From Rhabditoides inermis (taxonomy: Eukaryota > Nematoda > Chromadorea > Rhabditida > Rhabditidae): DNA of 64,000 nucleotides. Positions within the stretch are counted from its first letter, which is position 1. Each line of letters opens with the position of its first letter. Under the pieces are notes generated by a model. It was not told where the DNA came from. It saw nothing but the letters and a program-made list of their open reading frames with translations, and made no database searches. The DNA is taken from positions 40,181 through 104,180 of the forward strand of contig CAWZYM010000419.1 in NCBI GenBank assembly GCA_963966185.1, read 5' to 3'. Below, piece after piece: positions 46,150-57,179 of this stretch. A program made the position numbers and the translations under genes.

Positions 46150-46318
46150 GGCGCAGCGCCACCAGCCACCTCACAGCCCGTTCCAGGTGGGTATTGATCA
46201 CCACTTTTCATGTATTGTTAAAATATGTTTCACCTTTTTTAGGGGTTTGTATATGAAAGTGTATTTCTTTCAGGTGTTAGATGCCAAGACCGGCCTGGTC
46301 AAGAACTACGGAGTGTGA
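46150..46318 (+). pseudogene. Captured two-exon gene fragment, copy 3
   Basis: Exons 46150-46186 and 46274-46318, like copy 2 and offset from it by 4427 bp through the internal duplication of this element. It has the same splice signals and the same terminal VLDAKTGLVKNYGV peptide. Confidence 0.5.
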
Positions 46319-46439
46319 TACAACGAGGAGGAGCGAGCCGAGTCGGAGGAGGAGCGAGCCGATCCGGAGTAGGAGCGAGCCGAGCGGCAGGAGCGAGCCG
46401 GGAGGAGCAGTGCTGAGCTGCGAGGTTGGGAGGACTCTC

Positions 46440-46493
<54 letters not shown>

Positions 46494-46631
46494 ACTCGAT
46501 CGATATCGGGGGTGGGAGTGTTTGGGAGATGGTTTTCGTTGGCGAGGGCCGTCCCCAATCACTCTTTCCTCTAAATCGTTCGATTAGCACGCATCCTACC
46601 TCTCTTCCCGTTCTCTCCCTCTCTCTCTCAC

Positions 46632-46667
<36 letters not shown>

Positions 46668-46767
46668 TTTCCCTCTTTATGTCTATTATTTCAGCAGTGA
46701 TTATTAATCGATTGAGTATGTATTCGTTGTTGTATTGTTCAATGTCAATAAACCCACGCTGACATGG

Positions 46768-46836
46768 GCGTTGTGGTGTAGTGGATTGTGCGTCTGCCTC
46801 ATGATCGTGCCTCCCGAGTTCGAATCCGGCGCAGTG
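46768..46836 (+). repeat. Solo plus-strand tRNA-like sequence
   Basis: Copy of the solo element at 42329-42397 in the second half of the duplicated element. Confidence 0.55.
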
Positions 46837-47497
46837 ATTTTCACATGTTTTGCCAACACATGCAATGTCATAGTTTTGCTATCACAATGGAACATGCGAC
46901 ATCCGCTATACCGACCGTATCCGATATTCAAACTACCGTACCCGGGTTTGTCGTACCGGATATAGAAAAACAGAGACGACTGCCATTCGAACGTGCTTCA
47001 CTGTTCTATTTTTTTCAAACTTATTTTGTGTCTGCTTTCTGACCGCATGCAAAGTACCGTATGCCTAATTTGGACAAAGCTGCAGTGCGAAAATTAGGAG
47101 TACTGTACATACAGTACCTTACAGTAAGTGCAGTACCTTAACACTCGCGCACGCACAGCTAACAACTGGACGTGTGCACGTCACTAATCCATCGATAATC
47201 GATCGATGTCCCCCCAACAGGGAGAGAGAGAGAGAGAGAGAGAAGACTCCTGCACTTCTCTCCTCCTCCTTCCTCCCCCTCCTACCCCACTCCCTCCAAA
47301 TTTTCCGCCAAAACATTTGGTATTGGTTTTACGACGGCGTTCAAAGTACCGTATACCTAATACGGACCAAGCTGCAGTACAGAAATTAGGAATACTGTCC
47401 ATACAGTATTCCTAAGTGAGCGCAGTACACTCGCGCGTGCAGCTAACAACTGGATGTGCGATAGATATTCAATCGATAATCGATCGATGCTCACACA

Positions 47498-47565
<68 letters not shown>

Positions 47566-47786
47566 AGACTCTTACATTCCTCTTCTTCTTTTCTCTCTCT
47601 CTCTCTCTCTCCATCTCTCTATCATCCCTCCAACTTTTCCATTACTATTTTTCCACAAACCAACTCAAACAATCCACTTCACTTCACTTCAACTTCACTT
47701 CCTTTCAAACAACTTCAAACAACTTCAAACACTTCAAACAACAAACAACAAACAAACTTTAAACTATTTAACTGAACTAAAACAAC

Positions 47787-48432
47787 CAGGTACGAATACT
47801 TTATCCTCACAGAACACAATCAATCTTTTTTTTAATCTTGTCGTTGTAGCAGTCGTGTTGGTCTTGAGACAGACCCGTGAGCGTGGTAGATTCGTCACTT
47901 GGTAGAGTCCAGTCCATTGGAGACGACGCACATGAATGATTTGATTATTGAGGTTTAAAAAAGAGAGATTAGGGAATCAGACAGAGAAAAAACGCACCTC
48001 ATAACGCCGTCATATGGTCCAGCCGGGCACTGAAAACGGATACTGGAACGCGTTATAGGCTGAAATGAGTAAAAATGAACTACGGAATTTAGGATTACGG
48101 TACGTACTAATCGATAATCGATCAATGGAAAGGGGGGAAGGTGAGTGAATATGCAACGATGCAGGGGAAGGAGAGAAAAAGGACGACCCTCGCCAAACGA
48201 GAGCCGTCGCTCAATCTCTCCCACCCCCGATATCGTTCAAATCTACAGTCGGTACGAATCTACTGTAATCTACAGTAACCCCGACCCACATCTCTTTCCT
48301 GCTGCTCCCCGGATAGGATGGCGATGTCGGCGGCCAGCTGACAGAGCGGTAGATGCAGGTGTGATCGGCTGGAACGGTAACGTCATTATCAATCGATATT
48401 CTGTTGAAAATCAATCGATACTCAACAGAAAG
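47787..48432. repeat. Conserved ~640-bp block
   Basis: Full copy followed by (GA)n and the 77-bp minisatellite. Confidence 0.55.
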
Positions 48433-48461
48433 GGAGAGAGAGAGGGAGAGAGAGAGGGGGG

Positions 48462-48507
<46 letters not shown>

Positions 48508-48544
48508 TCACCTCTCTGTTCTGCAATGCCTCTCCTCCACGGCG

Positions 48545-49010
48545 GCAGGTGCAGGCGGCCATCCAACGGCCGCGGCAAGTGCGGCGGGGGCAACAGCTCC
48601 CGGACGGCGGCAGCAGGGTCGGCGGGTCCGGGGCGGGAGCAGTTTCAGCCCGGCCCGGCAGCAGGGGCAGGGGCAGCCGGACGGCGGCGGCAGGGTCGGC
48701 GGGTCCGGGGCGGGAGCAGTTTCAGCCCGGCCCGGCAGCAGGGGCAGGGGCAGCCGGACGGCGGCAGCAGGGGCGGCGGGTCCGGGGCGGGAGCAGCTTC
48801 AGCCCGGCCCGGCAGCAGGGGCAGGGGCAGCCGGACGGCGGCGGCAGAGGCGGCGGGTCCGGGGCGGGAGCAGCTTCAGCCCGGCCCGGCAGCAGGGGCA
48901 AGGGCAGCCGGACGGCGGCGGCAGAGGCGGCGGGTCCGGGGCGGGAGCAGCTTCAGCCCGGCCCGGCAGCAGGGGCAGGGGCAGCCGGACGGCGGCGGGT
49001 CCAGGGTCGG
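48545..49010. repeat. 77-bp minisatellite
   Basis: About six copies of the same 77-bp family as at 38430-38920, with small substitutions such as GCAGAGGCGG. Confidence 0.75.
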
Positions 49011-49311
49011 CGGGTCCGGAACGGGAGCAGCTTCAGGCCGGCTCGGCGTCGGCACGGCACCTGAAAGGGTCGGCAGGTAGGGGAAGGGAGGAAGGTACCT
49101 GTCAGCCGCCCAGCGCGGCCGCCGCCGTGTCGACTGACCCCCTCCACGCCGTCATTCCTTACCTCACCTTTCGCCACGCCCACTTCATTATGCCGGCATG
49201 GAAATGAGGTATTCCCGCCGCCGCGCAGACTGCACAGGCTAAGATATACTAATTTATGGTAAATAAGGGCTGCGGAGAAAATCGCCTTGCCACTCTCAAG
49301 TATACCAATGA

Positions 49312-49922
49312 CTAGCCTAAAAGCGAACAACGAACGAAAAAGCGAACGTTTCTGAGGCTACAGTGCTTGTACTACCGTATGCTCGCGCTGCGCGCTTCGC
49401 TCGGGGAGCGGCGGGAGGGGTGCGTGCTCGCCGCTGCGCGGCTCGCTCAGCGTACTGTAGCTACAGTATGCCTGTAGCTACAGTACGCTGAGCGAGCTGC
49501 GCGGCACGCCTCCCTCCCGCCGCTCCCGCTCCTCCCTGGCCGTCGCTCCGCTCCGGCGCTCCGCTGGGTGCTCCGTGGTCGTCGCTCCGCTCCTCCCTGG
49601 CCGTCGCTCCGCTCCGCCCGCTCCGCCCGCTCCGCCCGCTCCTCCCGCTCGCTCCGGCGGCGGCGGCTCAACCCAGGCAACCACCCAGGATGGCCGCCGC
49701 CGTGTCGACTGACCACCACCCCGTCGTCATTTCTTACGTCAACCTAAGCCACGCCCATTTCGTCTGCATTCGCGTCTGGCGCATACGCCGGCCGTCTGAC
49801 CTCATTGTCTACACCCCGATGGCACGAGATAATTTATGCTGAGTTATGCAAACCTATTCCAATGAAAATTAATGAGATTCCTGCGGAAAAATCTGCCTTC
49901 CCACTCTCAAGTATACCAATGA
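49312..49922 (-). mobile_element. Short non-autonomous Helitron (611 bp)
   Basis: Ends are CTAG at 49312 and TC at 49921-49922. It holds the 3' hairpin region (49440-49498), a CTCCGCCCG-type GC-rich stretch and the conserved 5' end. No gene. Confidence 0.75.
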
Positions 49923-50411
49923 CTAGCATCAGCGAATGCTTTCTGAGGCAGGACGTGGGCGTTTTTGTGGTGGTCGCTTGGGCGAGTGCCGCGCCGGCTG
50001 CGCTGCGCGCAACCATCATGCGTCGCGCGTGCGCGTCCCTCTCTCTCACCCACTCCCCCCCTCTCGCAGTCTACCTACCGCGACTCGCCTCTCCTCGTCA
50101 GTCGCGCTCGCGCCCTCGCGCCCGCCCTCTAACGCCCACTTTCGCCTCTCGTAGTTAGGTTTTTTGCGAAAAATTTGCGATTCCCGACGCTTTCTCTCGG
50201 CAACTTTTGCGTTTTGCGACGATCGAATGAAGGAATTACGCTTCTCGAATTACTCTTCGGACCGCCACCATCTCCGGACCATCGAAGTTCTCCGACAAAG
50301 TTCCGTGCAAAGTTATTAAGAAGAAAAACACCAAGTGTCCACTAACATTCCACTTCATTCCAAACATTCCGTGAAACAATAAATAGACACAACACGGATA
50401 ATGTGAAAAGA

Positions 50412-50417
50412 TTTATT
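50412..50417 (-). promoter_or_regulatory. Poly(A) signal for second-lineage Rep-helicase
   Basis: AATAAA on the minus strand, 280 nt after the stop at 50696, in the same conserved module as the first lineage. The downstream gene end was thus conserved while the rest of the 3' UTR diverged. Confidence 0.5.
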
Positions 50418-50695
50418 GATCAAGCAAGAAAAACCCTTGGAAGGGAAAAGAATCTGTGATCACCAAAAACACATTGTAGATGTTAGTTGTATCAGTAGTA
50501 GATCTCCGCTCAGATCTAAACACAAGAACCTCTTCTCTCTTTATAACGTTACCCACGATTCCCCGGTTGTCTCCAATCCGAGTACTGAGCGAGCGCACAG
50601 TTGCTTGACTTGCCAGTTCGGATGGGATGGCGTATATCCAACTGGCTATGAACGTTGATAAGAGAATTGGATCAAGTGTAAAGATTGATTGTCGA

Positions 50696-53600
50696 TTACT
50701 GCTGCTTGACAATGTCGTGGTAGACAATGTTTCTCACTAACATCTGAGGAGCGCCATTTGCGTCAGGAACGCAAGGCCATTTCGTGTACACCTTGAGTCC
50801 TTTAGAGCTTCGAATGCGCGAAAACGCCACGTACATCTGTCCGTGCGAGAAGGGTTTATCACGAAGAATGATACCCACTTTGTCGAACGTCTGTCCTTGC
50901 GACTTGTTTATTGTCATAGCATAGGACAGACGAACGGGGAACTGAATTCTCTCGTACGCCAAATCACTCTTGGTATCTTCGTACGTTAGACGAATCTTCG
51001 GAATCATCACTGGCTGGTTCGAACCAGTTGTGAGGTTTTTGCACATGAGAATGTTATCGCTATTGGCTTCGACAATGAGGCGTGTTCCATTACAGAGACC
51101 CTCAGTCACATTCAAGTTGCGCAGCAACATAACGATACATCCGATCTTCAGTTTGAGTTTATGAGGAGGGAAACCCGAAGGTGTGTCCCGCCAAATGTGC
51201 TCAATATTTGCGGGAAACCGCACTCGACAATTGCCGGTGATCCCGCTCAGGTAATCGAGCGGCGCATCCATGGAAACACTCTCCACCACCGGACCAATAC
51301 ACTTGTTCAGAATATGGTCGTTAATGCGAAGTGAATCCTGGTTCTTCAATACCAGAATAGCGCGTTTCGAAATCTCACTGGGATCAGCAAGAACCGACGC
51401 ATCATACATACCATCGATAATTTCCGACTCGGTTTTGGCCATGTTTTCGGACGGTATCTTGAGACACCCATTCACCTTTTCATGCGTACCGTTTCCGACA
51501 GTTTCGAGGAACTGCACAAACTCCTTCTCGTCGGCGTTTACTCGCATGTTTTGTGTAAGTTTAAAGTGTTTGAATAGAGACCAGAACTTGCTCTTATTCA
51601 CACACTCATCGATGGCCAAAATCGGATCGCGGTTTTTGACGACCGGGAGGAGTTGTTTCCAATCACCTCCAAGAATCACGACCGTACCACCAAACGGTTT
51701 CTTATCGAGGCCGACTGGTGCCACGAGTCTGAGGGCACCGTCTACGCAATCAAGAGCATACTTGTGAGACATCGTACATTCATCCCAAATCACAACGTCA
51801 GCTTCCGCGAGATTGCGACCACTATTCATGTGAGATTTGATGGTACTCTTGCTGTCTTCGTTCAGATTGAGCGGAAGATAGAACGCTGCGTGAACAGTTC
51901 GTCCGCCTTCCATCAGTGTGGCAGCGATACCCGTCGACGCAACCACGACAACCTTTTTACCGATTTTCGCACACTCTCGTATGATTCTTTGATAGACAAA
52001 CGTTTTCCCAGTACCACCACTACCTTGGAGGGAGAAGCAATAGTCTTGTCGATCACCTTTCGACAGACCTACCGACTGCATAACGCTATCGACAAACGTT
52101 TGCTGTTCGGTGTTCAGGGTGCCATTTGATCTGTTTGCAGAACCACCGACACCACCATCATTATCGGGAATGGATTGATCATTAAGCGGAGGTGGAATAC
52201 CGAAATCAATCAATTTGCAGTTGTTCTGTTCCAGAATCCACTGAAGACGTATTTTGCCAGTTTCGATGTTCTCATCGAGTGTTTTTGAGAGATCTCGAGG
52301 AGCCATGTACTCTTTATACTTATCCCAGAGGGCACGAGCATTGGGTGGCTTACAATGCATGAGTAGAGTGGCGAAAAGACCCCTCAATTTTTTAGGCATA
52401 TTGATATCCTTTGCCTCATCTAGGATACGATCCCATATGGCCTCGTCGTTGATGAGTCCGGCTCGTATGGCTGCTTCGTTGTATGAGTTGTAAACAACAC
52501 CGTTCACTGTTCGTCCGTCAATCCAAGAGAATACGGGACGAGACATGAGAATCAATCGAAGAGCAAAGAGCTCGGTTTGACGTGGGCTGTATGCACACAC
52601 ACGTGTCACTTTACGTATTTTTCGTATATGTGGTGTGAAAACACCAGCCTTGTCATCGTAACGGAAATGAATGGCAACTTCCTCGAATTTCATCTTTTTC
52701 ACTTTGGGATCTTGCGTGGTACTCATCAATTCGAAATACGCCTTCAACATGGTGGGTCTATTGGCAGACTTTGGCGTTTCGCCCATTGCAAAGAATAGAT
52801 TTTCCTTGCCTTCGAGATGCAAGTACAGTTGCCTCACGATGTGAGTGGAATAGACGAGTTTATAACCACGCAGACGCCATGCTGCCTCAATTGGAGAGAC
52901 GTATCGTAACGAGGTGTGTATTTGAGCCTCGTCAAAGTTCACGTTACCCTTTTCATCCATAAACTTTTTCAACTCGTCCGTTTTACCGCTATTCACAACT
53001 CCGATCAAGGTGTCAACACCTTTCGTTATGTACTTTGAGATGTACTTGACGGTCTTGCTGCTCGCCACATACTCCACGTTAATGTGACATTTGAACGCGA
53101 GCAGTAGGAACGGATTGTATGGTACGACATCACGGTTAGTTATGTGTACTTGCTTTTTATTATCAAAGTACTCTTGCCGAATGTTGGCGGGACGAGGATA
53201 TAACGGACGGCCACAAGGCAACAATCCGTAATCGTTTCTGTAAGGCTGAGGGAAGTTTTTCTTACAGTAGGCCGGATTTTTCTGGCGACACTGATAATGC
53301 GGTTTGTTCGAGCACGGCTTATGAATCATCAGTTTCAACACCAATTCACGTAGAAGTAACTTCTTTTCGTAATCCGGATCAGTGTCCTTTGTACTCGGAT
53401 CAGGAATTTCCGGTATTTCAGCCTTGATGTACTGACACACTTCGTCCTCAGTCAATTCTCTTTCGAGTGTGACGAGTAGATGACAGTGTACCATGCCGCG
53501 TTTTTGGAACTCGATACGATACCACATTGCAGCAACTTCTCCGAATATCTTCTTTACACGAATCAGTTCGACCACTTGTTTAAACTTTTCGTGGCAGACT

Positions 53601-56600
53601 CGTGCAACAATATCGGGATCGTTGTCGGCATTGACTCCGATCAGGTTCTCCTTGATTTCAGGCCATTCTTCATTGCCAGTGATCGTAATGAACAACGTGG
53701 GTTTACCACAATGCGCCACAATAGCCATACCGTTGTGGTACTGTTCTTGGCACCAACGGTAACTACCCACATAGGTTTTCGGAAGATATACAAATGAACC
53801 CAGCTTTATTTTATAGAAATCGAGTCGACGCTGTATAGCTTCCATGTATTCGTTTCGATCGATTTTACACAACTCAAACTGAGTTTTTTTGATATGGTGT
53901 AAGCGGGCTGCTTCAATACGAGTGAAGTTGAATAGATTAAAGAGCGGTGTCACTCTACCCATACCCAAAAGCCAGTGGTTAATGAGATTTTCATCTGTGC
54001 GACGGGTGCAGTAGACGAAATGCTCTCGCTGAGAGACAAACAATCGTTTCTTGGAACGAGTTTGTTGTTCTCCTTCGATACCGAGATCCATATCGTCATC
54101 ATCACTCACGTCAGGTTCTCCCTGTTCACGTGGTGTGGTGGAAGTAACCTTGTTTTTCGTAGACTTATACGGTATTCCATTTTCATAAAAATGTCTTCCA
54201 TCATCAAACAACAGAGGGAAAGTGAGAGGAGTGGCGTTGCGGTCGAAGAATGGCATCTCCGAAAATTGTCCACGATTTTTATCGTACACAATAGTGCCAT
54301 GTTGAATCTCCTCAGGTGTCGGTGGTCGCTCTGTACTTGCGTACAGTAGCGCCACGTTGTTGGTATTGGGGAGATTCAACGTACCCTCGTGTGCATTACC
54401 TATCAAGTACTGATCCCTCTCCTTACGGTATTGTAGGAAACACATTTGAATGTAAGTGGTTTCGTCTTGACCGGTGGCCGCACGCAATCGCTCTTTACGA
54501 CGTTCAGCTTGCAACATGAGATCGTACATTTGTAAGTAGGCTCGAGTGTAGGGATTGTTGTCCTTCATACACTGAATCAAACCCGCCAAAATGTCGTTAT
54601 CAATGTCTTTGTCTGTTACGTCGAAATGAGTCTTTTCGGGTATGTAGTAGTGTTGCGCGAACGCAGCACACGAACTCTCTGATGGAATGAGATGACAGAT
54701 TCCCGCTCTCATTTGACCCTGCAGCACAGTAACAGGTTCACCTCGAGGTAAATCCTGTACCGTACTGAACGACAGAGAAGCCATAGCAAGCAGTTGGTTG
54801 TAACGATGCAAGGCTCTATAGCACTGATTTGTGGGTTGACGTTGCTCAAGAGTGGGATTTGCAATATCAAACAAAAGCGCAAACTCTGGACGAGTGGAGC
54901 GTTTGAATGGAGAGTTTTGAATGTGTACATCACCATTTTTGCAACACACTCCATGACTCTCTGAAGCAAAATTGTTACTCTTACAGAACTCATGTTTACA
55001 CGGTATCATCGGACCGAGGTGTTGGTAGTCAGGTAGTTCACTGTACCGACTGGCTGCGTTGAAGAATTTGAACGTCTTACGTTGATACGTCGCACGTTTA
55101 CGATTGGCATCAGATTGCCGACGATTGTCACGCAATATGGCTGCTCTCTGGGCCAACATAGCCAACTCTTCTTGATTTTTTTGGGTTGAAACCTGCGTAT
55201 CATTGATCATTTGATCGTTCGTATCATTCTGTATGAGATTCACCATACCTTTCAACATTCTGCTTTCACGAGAATTGACACTTTCGTTAGAGGTTTGTTG
55301 GTTCTGACCCTGGGCCATGGCAATGATTTTAGCCAGCTTTTCCTCATCAATAGTGTCTTTTTTCTTCTTCTGACGGCGCTGTTTCTCCTTCTCAGAGCCA
55401 GATTTGCACTGTCTTTTCTTAGGAGGAGTGTTCACATTCATGTTGTCATCGAACTGAGATGTTATCCCCGATAGAGTACCATCATCAGAGCTTATCATTG
55501 AGACACTCGATGTAGAAGGAACCGCGCCAACAGGCTGCGGCATAGGACTCTTCATAGGCTGACCATTGTTGGACGCCATGAACTCTGACGAAGACGACAA
55601 AGCGGCTCGCTTGCGAAACTCGATCATGTTTTTCTTCTGTGGAGAAACAGGCTTATGACGCACGAAGCGCGAGTTGGGAATGGCCGGAGGAGGCATCAAA
55701 AGAGGATTAGGCATAGGCGGAGCCTGTATCGGAGCCACCATATTTGCAGTGGAGGGATGAACCACTGTCTGCCGCGTCATTGCCGTTTGAAAAGGCGGCA
55801 CAGTTATGTGTTGCACAGACGGAGGCATGATAGGCAAAGCAGGGAACTGTGGTGCCATCATACCCGCATGACTCACGAGAGGAGCAGGCATAACCACCGA
55901 CCCAGCCACAGTGCTGTACATTGGTCCGCTGAACAGAGGCATCTGTGGCTGAGGCAGAAGGAACGGCTGTTGCATGATGCGACGCCTGGCATTGAGCTCA
56001 TTCTGCACATACGCGCGGTAAGCGGCCACGAGTTGCGGGGTGTGCATCGTGTTGGTTAAAGAGCGGTTGTTGAGCAGGTTTTCGATGTTCCGAAGAACAA
56101 AGAAACCGCAAGACTTACTATCCCTCTGCTGATCACTGCGAATACGATCCGATATCTGAGGCAGACCGGGAAGCAGCACAGGCACAATGGCGGGGATCAG
56201 GAAAGTGCGCACATGGTGAAGAACCGGGTCAGTTGGTGCAATACGCGCCATACTGTACATGCTGTCGATGTAGAATACCGTATTCATATGCGTATTATAA
56301 ACCATCAAGTAGTAATGCCCATCAGTGTTCAGGTTGGCCTGGTAACGATGACCGGCAAACTTCAGCACCGGAATAACAACCACCTCCGGCACAACAACGT
56401 TGTTTTTGCTGATGTAGGGATCCACGCTCACGTCTATTCGACGAAGCGCAAGATGATCAGTCAGATCAATATGGTCGAACTGTTGCCAGTACGATACGTT
56501 TAGGAGCCAAACGTTTTGAATCCTGGCATTCGCCACAATAGATTCACCAATTATCTCAAGATCGGAGTTCTCGAGAGAAACCCCAGGATGTGTGTAGTCA

Positions 56601-56614
56601 ACGGGAAGAGCCAT
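50696..56614 (-). CDS. Helitron Rep-helicase with Ulp1-like domain, second lineage
   Basis: A 1972-aa protein with the same domain order as the 2032-aa protein. The Ulp1-like residues are H100 (DGHYYLMVYN), D117 (FYIDSM), Q163 and C169 (KSCGFFVL). A Pro/Ser-rich linker with KKRQ-type basic clusters and the Cys-rich segment follow. The Rep has LFITITGN (about 973), HCH (about 1043) and YISKY (about 1188). The helicase has GSGGTGKT (about 1530), VIWDEC and TINKSQGQT. The Rep and helicase halves are nearly the same in protein but differ at many synonymous sites, while the linker is much more diverged. That pattern indicates long purifying selection. The open frame is unbroken, so the element may be active. 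The start Met is followed at once by the protease fold. Confidence 0.93.
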   Translation of the reverse strand: MALPVDYTHPGVSLENSDLEIIGESIVANARIQNVWLLNVSYWQQFDHIDLTDHLALRRIDVSVDPYISKNNVVVPEVVVIPVLKFAGHRYQANLNTDGHYYLMVYNTHMNTVFYIDSMYSMARIAPTDPVLHHVRTFLIPAIVPVLLPGLPQISDRIRSDQQRDSKSCGFFVLRNIENLLNNRSLTNTMHTPQLVAAYRAYVQNELNARRRIMQQPFLLPQPQMPLFSGPMYSTVAGSVVMPAPLVSHAGMMAPQFPALPIMPPSVQHITVPPFQTAMTRQTVVHPSTANMVAPIQAPPMPNPLLMPPPAIPNSRFVRHKPVSPQKKNMIEFRKRAALSSSSEFMASNNGQPMKSPMPQPVGAVPSTSSVSMISSDDGTLSGITSQFDDNMNVNTPPKKRQCKSGSEKEKQRRQKKKKDTIDEEKLAKIIAMAQGQNQQTSNESVNSRESRMLKGMVNLIQNDTNDQMINDTQVSTQKNQEELAMLAQRAAILRDNRRQSDANRKRATYQRKTFKFFNAASRYSELPDYQHLGPMIPCKHEFCKSNNFASESHGVCCKNGDVHIQNSPFKRSTRPEFALLFDIANPTLEQRQPTNQCYRALHRYNQLLAMASLSFSTVQDLPRGEPVTVLQGQMRAGICHLIPSESSCAAFAQHYYIPEKTHFDVTDKDIDNDILAGLIQCMKDNNPYTRAYLQMYDLMLQAERRKERLRAATGQDETTYIQMCFLQYRKERDQYLIGNAHEGTLNLPNTNNVALLYASTERPPTPEEIQHGTIVYDKNRGQFSEMPFFDRNATPLTFPLLFDDGRHFYENGIPYKSTKNKVTSTTPREQGEPDVSDDDDMDLGIEGEQQTRSKKRLFVSQREHFVYCTRRTDENLINHWLLGMGRVTPLFNLFNFTRIEAARLHHIKKTQFELCKIDRNEYMEAIQRRLDFYKIKLGSFVYLPKTYVGSYRWCQEQYHNGMAIVAHCGKPTLFITITGNEEWPEIKENLIGVNADNDPDIVARVCHEKFKQVVELIRVKKIFGEVAAMWYRIEFQKRGMVHCHLLVTLERELTEDEVCQYIKAEIPEIPDPSTKDTDPDYEKKLLLRELVLKLMIHKPCSNKPHYQCRQKNPAYCKKNFPQPYRNDYGLLPCGRPLYPRPANIRQEYFDNKKQVHITNRDVVPYNPFLLLAFKCHINVEYVASSKTVKYISKYITKGVDTLIGVVNSGKTDELKKFMDEKGNVNFDEAQIHTSLRYVSPIEAAWRLRGYKLVYSTHIVRQLYLHLEGKENLFFAMGETPKSANRPTMLKAYFELMSTTQDPKVKKMKFEEVAIHFRYDDKAGVFTPHIRKIRKVTRVCAYSPRQTELFALRLILMSRPVFSWIDGRTVNGVVYNSYNEAAIRAGLINDEAIWDRILDEAKDINMPKKLRGLFATLLMHCKPPNARALWDKYKEYMAPRDLSKTLDENIETGKIRLQWILEQNNCKLIDFGIPPPLNDQSIPDNDGGVGGSANRSNGTLNTEQQTFVDSVMQSVGLSKGDRQDYCFSLQGSGGTGKTFVYQRIIRECAKIGKKVVVVASTGIAATLMEGGRTVHAAFYLPLNLNEDSKSTIKSHMNSGRNLAEADVVIWDECTMSHKYALDCVDGALRLVAPVGLDKKPFGGTVVILGGDWKQLLPVVKNRDPILAIDECVNKSKFWSLFKHFKLTQNMRVNADEKEFVQFLETVGNGTHEKVNGCLKIPSENMAKTESEIIDGMYDASVLADPSEISKRAILVLKNQDSLRINDHILNKCIGPVVESVSMDAPLDYLSGITGNCRVRFPANIEHIWRDTPSGFPPHKLKLKIGCIVMLLRNLNVTEGLCNGTRLIVEANSDNILMCKNLTTGSNQPVMIPKIRLTYEDTKSDLAYERIQFPVRLSYAMTINKSQGQTFDKVGIILRDKPFSHGQMYVAFSRIRSSKGLKVYTKWPCVPDANGAPQMLVRNIVYHDIVKQQ

Positions 56615-56668
56615 CTACAAATAACAACCGTTTTTTTAATGAAAATTTTAGTGAGTTCTTATAAACCA

Positions 56669-57145
56669 CACCACGAGAGCTGTGCTGCAACGTGGTGGTC
56701 AACCACACCACGAGAGCTGTGCTACAACGTGGTGGGCAACAGGTACAGCTGTGCTGGATACCGTGATATTTTTTATTTTTTTAATTATACCACATCTCGT
56801 TTGTTTTAACACATTTTACCACAACCACACCACGAGAGCTGTGCTACAGCGTGGTGGCCAACCACACCACGAGAGATGTGCTGCAACGTGGTGGGCAAGA
56901 GGCGTAATCGCGTTTATGTGTATACCACTGTTTATTTTTTAGACCACATCATGATTGTTTTGACTTATTTTACAAAAACCATACCACGAGAGCTGTGCTG
57001 CAACGTGGTGGGCAAGAGGCAAAACCATGTATATATTTTTACCACTTCATGTTTGTTTTGACTCATTTTACCACAACCACACCACGCAAGCTGTGCTAGA
57101 ACGTGGTGGGCAACCTCACCACGTAAGCTGTGCTAGAACGTGGTG
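56669..57145 (-). repeat. Seven-copy CACCACG/CGTGGTG hairpin array
   Basis: Copies at 56669-56697, 56706-56734, 56828-56856, 56865-56893, 56982-57010, 57080-57108 and 57117-57145. Each is a 29-nt unit: CACCACG, a 15-nt loop (AGAGCTGTGCTACAA type with an inner AGC/GCT pair), CGTGGTG. They come mostly as doublets separated by AT-rich spacers that are also repeated. The array lies just upstream of the second-lineage Rep-helicase start codon (56614), where a promoter or 5' UTR would be. Function unknown. Confidence 0.75.
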
Positions 57146-57179
57146 GGCAACAGGTACAGCTGTGCTGGATACCGTGATA

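Larger units (their letters stand above)
39928..49311 (-). mobile_element. Double non-autonomous Helitron (two ~4.4-kb units)
   Basis: The outer ends are canonical (CTAG at 39928, TC at 49310-49311). Inside are two near-identical units. Sequences from about 40260-44690 recur at 44695-49100 with an offset of 4427 to 4439 bp. At the internal boundary (about 44680-44700) a nearly complete 5' end is fused to internal sequence of the next unit, so the second unit lacks its roughly 330-bp 3' end and the CTAG. Each unit has a tRNA-like pair, a captured two-exon fragment, a further plus-strand tRNA-like copy, microsatellites, the conserved block and a minisatellite. Confidence 0.7.
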
